Source: Pseudomonadota bacterium
Lineage (GTDB): Bacteria; Pseudomonadota; Gammaproteobacteria; Burkholderiales; Burkholderiaceae_B
Direction: 5' to 3'
NCBI GenBank assembly: GCA_023437255.1
Contig: JAEZGR010000243.1
Location: 1 to 10,374, forward strand
Length of the DNA stretch: 10,374 nt
The notes under the pieces were generated by a model that did no database searches, was not told where the DNA came from, and worked only from the letters and a program-made list of their open reading frames with translations. This document shows, piece after piece, positions 1 to 6,262 of this stretch. The position numbers were made by a program, and so were the translations under genes. Position 1 is the first letter of the stretch, and each line of letters opens with the position of its first letter.

Positions 1-17
1 GCTTATATGTTTATGGT

Positions 18-1835
18 TTATATGGCCCGCTTTGCATACTCGGCCGCGAGGGCGCCGGCACGAATGGTTTCTGCTGCGCCTTCAGTCCGGGTCAGAACCT
101 GGGCACAGAAGAAGACGGCAGTGGCGAACTTGCGGTGGTGGAACGCTGTAGCCGAGCCTGCCGCCTGATGCCGATGACTCACCAGGGCCGCGCGCGCGAG
201 CTGCCAGCCGGCATGCACCGTACCAGCGAGCATCAGCAGCGGCACGCTGCCCACATACACGCTACGGGGGTCTGCGCGCGCCGTATCGAGCACGTGCCGC
301 AGTGCGGTCTCGTACGCGGACACAGCGGCGTCGAGCCGTTGAGCCATCATCGACAAGGCGGGGGCATCGTCGCCGTCTGCGCCGGCCGCGTCTCGCAGCT
401 GTGCCGTGGTGTCACGCATCTGGGCCACCATGCCGAGCGCCACCGTACCGCCGTCGCGCAGAATCTTGCGGCCGATGAAGTCGTTCGCCTGAATCGCCGT
501 GGTGCCTTCGTAGATGGGCAGGATGCGTGCGTCACGGTAGAGTTGCGCCGCACCGGTCTCTTCGATATACCCCATGCCGCCGTGCACCTGCAGACCCAGC
601 GATGTGACCTCGACAGCCGTTTCAGTGGAGAACCCCTTGACGATGGGCACGAGGTATTCATACGCCGCCTTGCATCGCGCACGTTCGGCCTCGTCGGGGC
701 TGCCGTGCGCCTGGTCGGCCAATGCGGCCGCGCACAGGGCCGTGGCCCGCATGCCTTCGGTCAAGCCGCGCATGGTCAGCAGCATGCGCTGCACATCGGG
801 ATGCTGGTCGATCGAGACCGGACCGGGCGACCCTTCGAGCGCCTGACCTTGCACGCGTTCGGCCGCATAGGCGGTGGCCAGCTGCAAGGCGCGCTCGCTA
901 AGCGCCACACCCTGGATGCCCACGGCGTACCGCGCTGCGTTCATCATGATGAACATGTACTCGAGGCCGCGGTTCTCTTCGCCGACCAGATAACCGACGG
1001 CGCCCTCACCCACGTCACCCTTGCCCGAGCCATAGAACAAGACCGTGGTGGGGCTGCCGTGGATTCCGAGTTTGTGCTCAATGGATGCGCACCACACATC
1101 GTTGCGGGCACCGAGCGAGCCGTCATCGTTCACCAGGAACTTGGGAACGATGAACAAGGAAATGCCTTTCACTCCCTTGGGCGCGTCGGGTGTGCGCGCA
1201 AGCACGAGATGGACGATGTTCTCGGCCATGTCGTGCTCACCATAGGTAATGAAAATCTTTTGCCCGTGCAGGCGATATGTGCCGTCGGGCTGTGGAAGCG
1301 CGCGGGTCGCCACTTGGGCCAGATCGGAGCCGGCCTGCGGTTCAGTCAGGTTCATGGTGCCTGTCCAGCGGCCCTCGAGGAGTGGCGGAACAAAGCGCCG
1401 GCACTGCTCGGGTGACCCCGCCGTAGAAAGCGCCTCGATGACGCCGTCGGTGAGCAGCGGGCACAGCGCGAACGAAAGATTTGCGGAATTGAGCGTTTCG
1501 GTCGTGGCGGCGCTCAGCAGGCGCGGCAGACCCTGGCCGCCGAATTCCGGGTCGTGCTGCAGACCTTGCCAGCCACCTTCACCAAATTGCCGGAAGGCCT
1601 CGCGGAACCCTTCCGTGGTGTGCACCGCGCCCTCTTCGCAGCGTGCCGGCTTGAGGTCTCCGATCCGGTTCAGGGGGGCGACCACAGCTTCGACGAAACG
1701 GGCGTTTTCCTGAAGCACGGCATCGACGGTTTCCCCGTCCAGCCCTTCGTGCGCGGGCAGGGCCAGGACTTCTTCAAGGCCGGCGAGTTCCCGGAACACG
1801 AAACTGATGTCTTCGACAGGTGCTTGATACGTCAT
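18..1835 (-). CDS. Acyl-CoA dehydrogenase, large DmdC/AcdA-type (605 aa)
   Basis: FAD flavoenzyme predicted to oxidise an acyl-CoA to the 2-enoyl-CoA and pass electrons to ETF in the cytoplasm. Seen: an N-terminal extension (MTYQAPVEDISFVFREL) typical of large ~600-aa dehydrogenases; a flavin/substrate segment TGTMNLTEPQAGSDL (residues 158-172); the motif QVHGGMGYIEETG (416-428); and RILPIYEGTTAIQ (437-449), where Glu443 is the likely catalytic base. About 150 C-terminal residues follow, as in the DmdC/AcdA subgroup, against ~380 aa for short-chain enzymes. The start is supported by GGAGG four bases upstream. The gene lies downstream of the bug terminator, so it probably has its own promoter in 1836-1956. 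DmdC itself acts on methylthiopropionyl-CoA, but many paralogues have unknown substrates, so I assign none. EtfAB, its probable electron acceptor, is encoded 4.4 kb away on the same strand. The family call is firm; the substrate is unknown. Confidence 0.95.
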   Translation of the reverse strand: MTYQAPVEDISFVFRELAGLEEVLALPAHEGLDGETVDAVLQENARFVEAVVAPLNRIGDLKPARCEEGAVHTTEGFREAFRQFGEGGWQGLQHDPEFGGQGLPRLLSAATTETLNSANLSFALCPLLTDGVIEALSTAGSPEQCRRFVPPLLEGRWTGTMNLTEPQAGSDLAQVATRALPQPDGTYRLHGQKIFITYGEHDMAENIVHLVLARTPDAPKGVKGISLFIVPKFLVNDDGSLGARNDVWCASIEHKLGIHGSPTTVLFYGSGKGDVGEGAVGYLVGEENRGLEYMFIMMNAARYAVGIQGVALSERALQLATAYAAERVQGQALEGSPGPVSIDQHPDVQRMLLTMRGLTEGMRATALCAAALADQAHGSPDEAERARCKAAYEYLVPIVKGFSTETAVEVTSLGLQVHGGMGYIEETGAAQLYRDARILPIYEGTTAIQANDFIGRKILRDGGTVALGMVAQMRDTTAQLRDAAGADGDDAPALSMMAQRLDAAVSAYETALRHVLDTARADPRSVYVGSVPLLMLAGTVHAGWQLARAALVSHRHQAAGSATAFHHRKFATAVFFCAQVLTRTEGAAETIRAGALAAEYAKRAI

Positions 1836-1907
1836 GATGCCTCCACTATTGCCACATCCGGTTCACGCTCCGGACAGGCCACAATCTTGATTGAAAGAGT
1901 CCACACA

Positions 1908-1935
1908 TTGGCAGCCGCGCTAATGATACTGCCAA
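1908..1935. promoter_or_regulatory. 7-bp inverted repeat upstream of the acyl-CoA dehydrogenase
   Basis: TTGGCAG (1908-1914) and CTGCCAA (1929-1935) form a perfect inverted repeat with a 14-base spacer. It lies 73 bp upstream of the dehydrogenase start and downstream of the bug terminator, where the gene's promoter should be. It could be a regulator binding site. I see no convincing -35/-10 pair beside it, and a 7-bp repeat can occur by chance, so the role is speculative. Confidence 0.3.
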
Positions 1936-1956
1936 CTGCCGGCCAAGCCACGGCCC

Positions 1957-1992
1957 AAAAAAAAGGCCTGCATGAGCTTGTGCCTGCAGGCC
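1957..1992 (-). terminator. Intrinsic terminator after the bug gene
   Basis: Read on the minus strand, GGCCTGCA (1992-1985), a 12-base loop and TGCAGGCC (1972-1965) make a perfect 8-bp GC-rich stem followed directly by eight T residues (1964-1957). It begins 41 bases after the bug stop codon, the expected place to end the caiB-ech-bug transcript. It also separates that operon from the acyl-CoA dehydrogenase gene. Confidence 0.9.
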
Positions 1993-2033
1993 GCACCAAA
2001 ACAGCAAAGGGCAGTGAGTTAAACGGGCAAACC

Positions 2034-3014
2034 TCAGTTGGCGCTGGCGGTACTGGCAGAGGCCAGACGCAGACCCTTGGCGCCTTCGCTACGTGCGAAC
2101 TTCTGGAACTCCTCGACCGACGCAGACGGAGTCACCTCTTCGTAGCCCGATTCGAGACTGGCACGCACTTGCGGATCCGCCAGCACCGTGTTGGTGGCTT
2201 CGAAGAGCTTATTGATGACGCCGTCGGGCGTGCCACGGGGCACGAACACGCCCCACCAATTGGAAACGTCGTAGCCGGGCACCGTCTCGGCAATCGGCGG
2301 GTACTCCAGCAGCTTCGACTTGTTTGCCGAGGTGACCGCCAGGCCAATGACCTTGCCGGTTTCGATAATGGCCTTGGCCGAGGGCGCAGTCGCAAACGAA
2401 ACATCGGTATCGCCGGCAGCGACGGACTGGGTCGCAGGCGCGCCGCCCTTATAGGGGATGTGCATGAGATCAACATCCGCGAGGCTCATGAATTCGACTG
2501 CGGCCAGGTGGGTGATCACGCCGTTGCCCGACGAGGCCACGTTGACACCGCCCGGGTTCTTCTTGGCGCGATCAACCAGATCCTGAACGCTCTTGATGCC
2601 CGAGGAGGCGTTGGCGATGAGGACCATGGGGCCAGTGGTGAGCTGCGCCACGGGCACGAAGTTGTCCGGGGTGTAGTCCACCTTGTAAAGCGCCGTGTCA
2701 CTCCCCATCACGCTCGAATTACCCAGATACAGCGTGTAGCCGTCGGGTGCGGCGCGTGCGGCGAGGCTGGCGCCGATAGTCGATCCGGCTCCGGGGCGGT
2801 TCTCCACGACGACGGGTTGACCAAGCTGCTTCGACATGGCGTTGGCGTAGACGCGACCCACGTGATCGGCCCCGCCGCCAGGGGGGAAGCCGATGACCAA
2901 TGTGATGGGCTTGGCGGGATAAGACGCATCCGCCAGCGCTGCGGCGTGGGGAACCATGGCGGTGGCCAGGCCTGCGGCGGCGACGGAAAGTACTGAGCGT
3001 ACGAAACGATGCAT
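2034..3014 (-). CDS. Bug/TctC-family periplasmic solute-binding protein
   Basis: Periplasmic receptor of the tripartite tricarboxylate transporter (Bug) family, 326 aa, predicted to bind a small carboxylate. Seen: a Sec signal peptide (MHRFVRSV, hydrophobic core, AALA near residue 28, mature part from about DASYPAKPI); ligand-loop motif FPPGGGAD (43-50); VVENRPGAGSTIG (69-81); AAPDGYTLYLGN (88-99); and SSGNGVITHL (161-170), all in family order. The ATG at 3014 is chosen over an in-frame start 39 codons upstream because it begins the signal peptide and has AGGAG at good spacing. The last ~14 residues (LRLASASTASAN) are Ala/Ser-rich rather than the usual Lys-rich ending. No TctA/TctB membrane genes lie in the window, so it is an orphan receptor here. 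Third gene of the caiB-ech-bug operon, 77 bp after ech. Ligand not predictable. Confidence 0.93.
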   Translation of the reverse strand: MHRFVRSVLSVAAAGLATAMVPHAAALADASYPAKPITLVIGFPPGGGADHVGRVYANAMSKQLGQPVVVENRPGAGSTIGASLAARAAPDGYTLYLGNSSVMGSDTALYKVDYTPDNFVPVAQLTTGPMVLIANASSGIKSVQDLVDRAKKNPGGVNVASSGNGVITHLAAVEFMSLADVDLMHIPYKGGAPATQSVAAGDTDVSFATAPSAKAIIETGKVIGLAVTSANKSKLLEYPPIAETVPGYDVSNWWGVFVPRGTPDGVINKLFEATNTVLADPQVRASLESGYEEVTPSASVEEFQKFARSEGAKGLRLASASTASAN

Positions 3015-3069
3015 GGTGTCTCCTGTTCTCTGTTTGTATGTGGATCGATACTCAAAACTACGGACTGCG

Positions 3070-3087
3070 GGCCGCCTGCAGGCGGCC
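3070..3087. repeat. 18-bp perfect palindrome between ech and bug
   Basis: GGCCGCCTGCAGGCGGCC is fully self-complementary. It lies four bases past the ech stop and about 55 bases before the bug start. As RNA it would form a very stable hairpin, with no T-run after it on the minus strand, so it is not a normal terminator. Such intercistronic hairpins can protect upstream mRNA from 3' decay or reduce read-through, giving unequal expression of ech and bug. A protein-binding site is also possible. Confidence 0.5.
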
Positions 3088-3091
3088 ATCT

Positions 3092-3865
3092 TCACTTGCC
3101 GGTAAAGCGAGGGGCGCGTTTCTCCTTCCACGCCCTGGCTCCCTCGGCGATATCTTCGGATTGCTCGGAAAGACGCACCATCGCCTGGATCTCGTCGTCA
3201 AGAACGATGCCTTGCGCGATCAGGTTCAGATGCTTCTTCACGCCGACGAGGGGGATCGGAGCCATGTCCAGCAACACCGCCGTCAGCGCCTCGACGCGCC
3301 TCTCCAGCTCCGCGGGTTCAACCAGCTCCGTCAGAAAGCCGATACGCAACATTTCTGCGGCGTCGAGCTTCTCGGCGGTCAGGAACAGCCGTTTTGCCGT
3401 GTTCAGGCCCAGGCGCGACACATAGCGTTGGAGCCCACCCGGGTAGAAGTGCAGACCCAGCCGGGTGGCGGGCATGAACATGTTCGCCTGCGTGGTGCCG
3501 ATGCGGAAATCGCAGGCAAGGCACAGGTCAGTGCCACCCCCATAGACTCCGCCTTGAATGGCGGCGATAGTCACGGGGCGAGCCTGCTCGATGACGTCTA
3601 TCGTTTCACCGAAGTACAGGGAACTGGGCGCCTCGGCATCGGCGAGCGACGAAATGTCGTAGCCACTGCAGAAGTATTTGCCACGCGCGACGAAGCGCAA
3701 TGCCAGGATGCGCTCATCGGCGTTGACGGTGGCCACGTGCCGGCGAATTTCCGCCAGATCATCTGGCGACAACCTGTTGGCGTAATCGGGCTTGCTGAAC
3801 GCGATGGTGGCAACGCGGTCCTGCACCTGGAGTTCCGGCAGCCCCGCCTGAACAACACCGCTCAT
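3092..3865 (-). CDS. Enoyl-CoA hydratase/isomerase-family protein with atypical active site
   Basis: Crotonase-fold protein of 257 aa, predicted to act on an acyl-CoA thioester in the cytoplasm. Seen: a first oxyanion-hole segment GKYFCSGYDI (62-71), a second one AIQGGVYGGGTDLCLACDF (102-120), then MPATRLGLHFYPGG (131-144). By alignment by eye with classical hydratase, the first catalytic Glu (GGGCE) is Asp113 and the second (PE of FGQPEI) is Ala133. It may therefore not be an ordinary 2-enoyl-CoA hydratase; other crotonase-fold activities (isomerase, hydrolase, dehalogenase) are open. The start is the ATG at 3865, which overlaps the caiB stop as ATGA, implying translational coupling. A longer in-frame reading upstream lies inside caiB and is rejected. 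The fold is sure; the reaction is not. Confidence 0.9.
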   Translation of the reverse strand: MSGVVQAGLPELQVQDRVATIAFSKPDYANRLSPDDLAEIRRHVATVNADERILALRFVARGKYFCSGYDISSLADAEAPSSLYFGETIDVIEQARPVTIAAIQGGVYGGGTDLCLACDFRIGTTQANMFMPATRLGLHFYPGGLQRYVSRLGLNTAKRLFLTAEKLDAAEMLRIGFLTELVEPAELERRVEALTAVLLDMAPIPLVGVKKHLNLIAQGIVLDDEIQAMVRLSEQSEDIAEGARAWKEKRAPRFTGK

Positions 3866-5112
3866 GCCTTCTGCCCCCCGTTCGCAGCCGCGGAGGCACC
3901 CGACGCAAGGTCTTCGGCCTGGAAGGTGACTTTGGCGTCCTCCAGGCGTGCAATATCTTCCGGCGTCAGGCCGAAGCCTGCCAGAATCTCGCGCGTGTGC
4001 TGACCGAAAACCGGCGGCGCCATGCGCACGGAACGGTTGTCTTCGAGGCTCGACATCTCCAGCGGCAGACCCACTTGGCGCAGCGTGCCAATCACAGGAT
4101 GCTCCACCGCCTGCACCAGGTTGCAGGCCTCGACCTGGGGATCCGTGAATACGTCTTCGAGCGTGTTGATCGGGCCGGCAGGAATGCCGTTCTCGATCAT
4201 TACCGGCGTCCATTCCATGCGCGTCTTGCGCCGCAGGCTGGACTCCAGCTCCTCCTTGAGCGCATGACGGTTCTGCATGCGCTCGGCGTTCGTGATGAAA
4301 CGCGGGTCAGTCGTGAGGTGATCCAGTTCGAGAATGCTGCAAAGCTTCACCCACATCTGCTGCGTGGCCGGCGCAAGATTCAGCGGACCGTCCGCCGTCT
4401 CGAAAGTGCCGTAAGGGGCGATCACGGGATGGACGTTGCCACAGGGCGCGGGCACTTCGCCCACGCTCAGGTAACGCTGGCCCTGTACGCTCAAGAGGCT
4501 CATCAGGCTGGCAAGCAGAGAGGTCTGTACGTGCTGCCCCTTCCCCGTGTTCTGGCGCGCCACCACGGCAGAAAGAATGCCGATGACGATCCACATGCCG
4601 GAGGTGAGGTCACCGATGGCCGTTCCCCCGCGCGTGGGACCGGATTCGGGGGTGCCCGTCAGGCTCATGAAACCGGAATAACCTTGTGCGATCTGGTCAA
4701 AGCCTGCCCAGTCACGTGCCGGCCCTTTGCTGCCGAAGCCCGAAATGGAGGCCATGATGAGCCCCGGCTTTTCGGCAGCCAGCGATTCATACCCCAGTCC
4801 CATCTTCTCCATCGTGCCGACCTTGAAATTCTCGACGACGATATCCGAAGCGAGGGCAAGACGGCGGATCAGGGCGAGGCCTTCCGGATTCCGGAAATCA
4901 ACGCCCATGCCCTTCTTGTTACGGTTGGCGCTGAGATAGTAGACGCTGATGTCTTCATCGAATGGGCCCCATTGGCGAACCATATCGCCGTTGGGCGCCG
5001 GCTCGACCTTGATCACCTCGGCGCCAAGGTCGCCCAGAATCATTGTGCTGAATGGCCCCGACAGCGCGCGGGTCAGGTCCAATACTTTCAGTCCCGCCAG
5101 TGGCAAGCTCAT
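3862..5112 (-). CDS. CaiB/BaiF family (class III) CoA-transferase
   Basis: Cytoplasmic 416-aa enzyme predicted to move CoA from an acyl-CoA donor to a free carboxylate. Seen: N-terminal PLAGLKVLDLTRALSGPF with GDLGAEVIKVEP (27-38), SANRNKKGMGVD (61-72), IVVENFKVG (91-99), SGFGSKGPARD (124-134), and GGTAIGDLTSGM (162-173) where Asp168 matches the aspartate that carries the acyl intermediate in formyl-CoA transferase. GIPAGPINT and DPQV near the C-terminus are also family features, and length is normal. The ATG at 5112 has AAGGAGA upstream. First gene of an operon with ech (4-bp overlap) and bug, divergent from lysR. Its start codon lies within one arm of an inverted repeat (5110-5151), described separately. 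Donor and acceptor cannot be read from sequence; a Bug receptor in the operon suggests an imported carboxylate. Confidence 0.95.
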   Translation of the reverse strand: MSLPLAGLKVLDLTRALSGPFSTMILGDLGAEVIKVEPAPNGDMVRQWGPFDEDISVYYLSANRNKKGMGVDFRNPEGLALIRRLALASDIVVENFKVGTMEKMGLGYESLAAEKPGLIMASISGFGSKGPARDWAGFDQIAQGYSGFMSLTGTPESGPTRGGTAIGDLTSGMWIVIGILSAVVARQNTGKGQHVQTSLLASLMSLLSVQGQRYLSVGEVPAPCGNVHPVIAPYGTFETADGPLNLAPATQQMWVKLCSILELDHLTTDPRFITNAERMQNRHALKEELESSLRRKTRMEWTPVMIENGIPAGPINTLEDVFTDPQVEACNLVQAVEHPVIGTLRQVGLPLEMSSLEDNRSVRMAPPVFGQHTREILAGFGLTPEDIARLEDAKVTFQAEDLASGASAAANGGQKA

Positions 5113-5151
5113 ATCAGTGTCTCCTTCATCATTTGGGGTGATTCTGATATG
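5110..5151. promoter_or_regulatory. Inverted repeat spanning the caiB start codon
   Basis: CATATCAG (5110-5117) and CTGATATG (5144-5151) are perfect 8-bp complements separated by 26 bases. In the caiB transcript the downstream arm contains the ATG and the loop contains the AAGGAGA ribosome-binding site, so a hairpin could affect translation start. As DNA the arms could instead be two half-sites for a regulator, the neighbouring LysR protein being the obvious candidate. The repeat is certain; its role is inferred. Confidence 0.5.
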
Positions 5152-5159
5152 GCCGCGAA

Positions 5160-5165
5160 TATAAT
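5160..5165 (+). promoter_or_regulatory. Candidate -10 box (TATAAT) for lysR
   Basis: A perfect TATAAT lies 44 bases before the lysR ATG, in the AT-rich part of the lysR-caiB gap. Transcription would begin near 5172, giving a leader of about 38 bases. No good -35 hexamer is seen at 16-18 bp (GGTGAT at 17 bp), so the promoter may be weak or activator-dependent. Confidence 0.5.
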
Positions 5166-5181
5166 AAAAATACTATTTTAT
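5164..5181. promoter_or_regulatory. 6-bp inverted repeat overlapping the lysR -10 box
   Basis: ATAAAA (5164-5169) and TTTTAT (5176-5181) form a perfect inverted repeat with a six-base spacer. It overlaps the end of the TATAAT box and the predicted start of transcription, a position suited to repression of lysR. Being AT-rich in an AT-rich stretch, it may be coincidental. Confidence 0.35.
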
Positions 5182-5190
5182 GATTGCGTC

Positions 5191-5205
5191 ATAAGAAAAT
5201 CTTAT
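5191..5205. promoter_or_regulatory. 15-bp palindrome fitting a LysR/Nac-type site
   Basis: ATAAGAAAATCTTAT has perfect 6-bp arms around AAA. It matches both the general LysR-family pattern T-N11-A within dyad symmetry and the ATA-N9-TAT form known for Nac, the regulator this LysR protein resembles. It ends four bases before the lysR ATG, so bound protein would cover the leader and the ribosome-binding region, fitting autorepression. No strong Shine-Dalgarno is seen for lysR; the nearest purines (AAGAAAA) lie inside the palindrome. Confidence 0.55.
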
Positions 5206-5209
5206 TCCT

Positions 5210-6133
5210 ATGAATCTGCGCCAGCTCAAGTACTTCGTCCGTGTCGTGGAGGTGCGCAATCTCACCCGCGCCGCAGAGTCCTTGCACATCGCCCAGCCGG
5301 CGCTCAGCCAGCAGATCGCGCTGCTTGAAGAAAAGCTCGGGGTGCCCTTGTTCCTGCGCGGACCCAAAGGGGTGTCACCTACCGACGAAGGGCTGCTGCT
5401 GTACCGCCACGCGCAGACCATACTGCGACAGGTCGACTCCACGCGCAGCCTGTTGAGCCGTGCGACCGAACAGATCACCGGCACCGTTTCCATCGGTCTG
5501 GCATCAAGTACGGCCCGCATCCTGGCGCTACCCCTCATGCAACGAGTCAAAGTCGAACTGCCGGGCATCGTCCTTGAAATCGTGGACGTGCCCAGCGCGG
5601 ACCTGACCAAGCTGGTGCTGCAGGGGCGTGTCGATTTCTCACTTTCGCCAGACCAGCGTCCTCTGAACGGTCTCGTTCATGAACCGCTGCTGCACGAGGA
5701 ACTCCTTCTGCTCACCCCGCCGTCCTGGCCATTGCGGCCCGGCAAGCAGAGCATCGCGGACATCGCCCGGATGCCACTGATCCTGCCCAGCCTGCCCAAC
5801 ACCCTGCGGGCGCGCGTCGACCACGCCTTCCTCACTGCGGGACACACCACCAACCTCTATGCAGAGGCAAGCACATCGGCCATTCTGATCCCGGCCGTAC
5901 GCATGGGTGCCGCAGCCACCATCCTGCCCTACTCCGCCGCGTACATCGAAATCTCGGGCGGCACGATCAAGGCGCATTCCACCGATATCCCGCTGTCGCG
6001 AGAGCTGGCCATGTGCGCGAGCAACAGCCTGCCGCTCACGCCTGCGGTGGAACGGGTCATGGGATTCTGCAAGGACGAGATACGGCGGCTGATCCGCGAA
6101 GGAATCTGGATGGAGTGTCGGGCATTGTTCTGA
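5210..6133 (+). CDS. LysR-family transcriptional regulator, Nac-like
   Basis: DNA-binding regulator of 307 aa. Seen: an N-terminal winged helix-turn-helix (residues 1-60: MNLRQLKYFVRVVEVRNLTR, then AAESLHIAQPALSQQIALLE and LGVPLFLR), a linker helix with GVSPTDEGLLLYRHAQTIL (55-73), and an effector domain starting near GTVSIGLASS (90-99). The start region and IAQPALSQQ resemble Nac-type regulators more than CysB or BenM types. The effector is unknown. It is divergent from the caiB-ech-bug operon across 97 bp rich in inverted repeats, the usual layout for a LysR protein controlling its neighbour and itself. No terminator with a T-run is visible on this strand downstream, so its transcript may run into the etfA 3' region in antisense. 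The family is certain; the target is inferred. Confidence 0.93.
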   Translation: MNLRQLKYFVRVVEVRNLTRAAESLHIAQPALSQQIALLEEKLGVPLFLRGPKGVSPTDEGLLLYRHAQTILRQVDSTRSLLSRATEQITGTVSIGLASSTARILALPLMQRVKVELPGIVLEIVDVPSADLTKLVLQGRVDFSLSPDQRPLNGLVHEPLLHEELLLLTPPSWPLRPGKQSIADIARMPLILPSLPNTLRARVDHAFLTAGHTTNLYAEASTSAILIPAVRMGAAATILPYSAAYIEISGGTIKAHSTDIPLSRELAMCASNSLPLTPAVERVMGFCKDEIRRLIREGIWMECRALF

Positions 6134-6164
6134 AGGCAATGCACCGGCTGACGAAACTCAGCCC

Positions 6165-6198
6165 AAAAAAACCCCGCCACACGACATACGTGGCGGGG
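6165..6198 (-). terminator. Intrinsic terminator of the etfBA operon
   Basis: On the minus strand CCCCGCCAC (6198-6190), a nine-base loop and GTGGCGGGG (6180-6172) form a perfect 9-bp stem followed by seven T residues (6171-6165). It lies about 80 bases after the etfA stop. The T-run is only on the minus strand, so the terminator serves etfBA and not the convergent lysR gene. Confidence 0.92.
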
Positions 6199-6209
6199 CG
6201 ACCGGCATC

Positions 6210-6225
6210 GCCGCCAGAAAGCGGC
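6210..6225. repeat. Small hairpin in the etfA 3' region
   Basis: GCCGC (6210-6214) and GCGGC (6221-6225) can pair around a six-base loop. It is one of three consecutive hairpins between the etfA stop and the terminator. A 5-bp stem alone is weak evidence; it is listed because of its position in the series. Confidence 0.35.
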
Positions 6226-6234
6226 TCTGCCGTG

Positions 6235-6262
6235 CCAGGTGCGCCGGCGAAGGAGCACCTGG
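6235..6262. repeat. 8-bp stem hairpin just after etfA
   Basis: CCAGGTGC (6235-6242) and GCACCTGG (6255-6262) form a perfect 8-bp stem with a 12-base loop, 15 bases past the etfA stop codon. There is no T-run on either strand, so it is not itself a terminator. It may stabilise the etfBA mRNA or be part of a structured 3'-derived RNA together with the next two hairpins. Confidence 0.5.

Noticed and set aside
1..24. TTATATG repeated at 3-9 and 18-24 at the left edge
   Set aside because: Short AT-rich repeat at and just past the dehydrogenase stop codon; too little sequence to call a terminator or attachment site.
135..1415. 426-codon open frame antisense to the acyl-CoA dehydrogenase
   Set aside because: It lies entirely within a clear dehydrogenase gene; no domain is recognised and the composition is typical of a shadow frame.
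1554..2996. 480-codon open frame on the plus strand antisense to the dehydrogenase and bug
   Set aside because: It crosses the bug terminator and covers two well-supported minus-strand genes. The translation shows no recognisable domain and has the His/Gly/Arg-rich look of antisense frames in GC-rich DNA.
3015..3131. 39-codon N-terminal extension of the bug gene
   Set aside because: It would bury the signal peptide and overlap ech and its palindrome; the ATG at 3014 has a good ribosome-binding site.
3866..4213. 116-codon N-terminal extension of the hydratase-fold gene
   Set aside because: It lies inside caiB in another frame; the ATG at 3865 overlapping the caiB stop gives the normal family start and length.
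3997..5328. 443-codon plus-strand open frame over caiB and the start of lysR
   Set aside because: It runs through the AT-rich regulatory gap and into lysR out of frame, with no recognisable domain.
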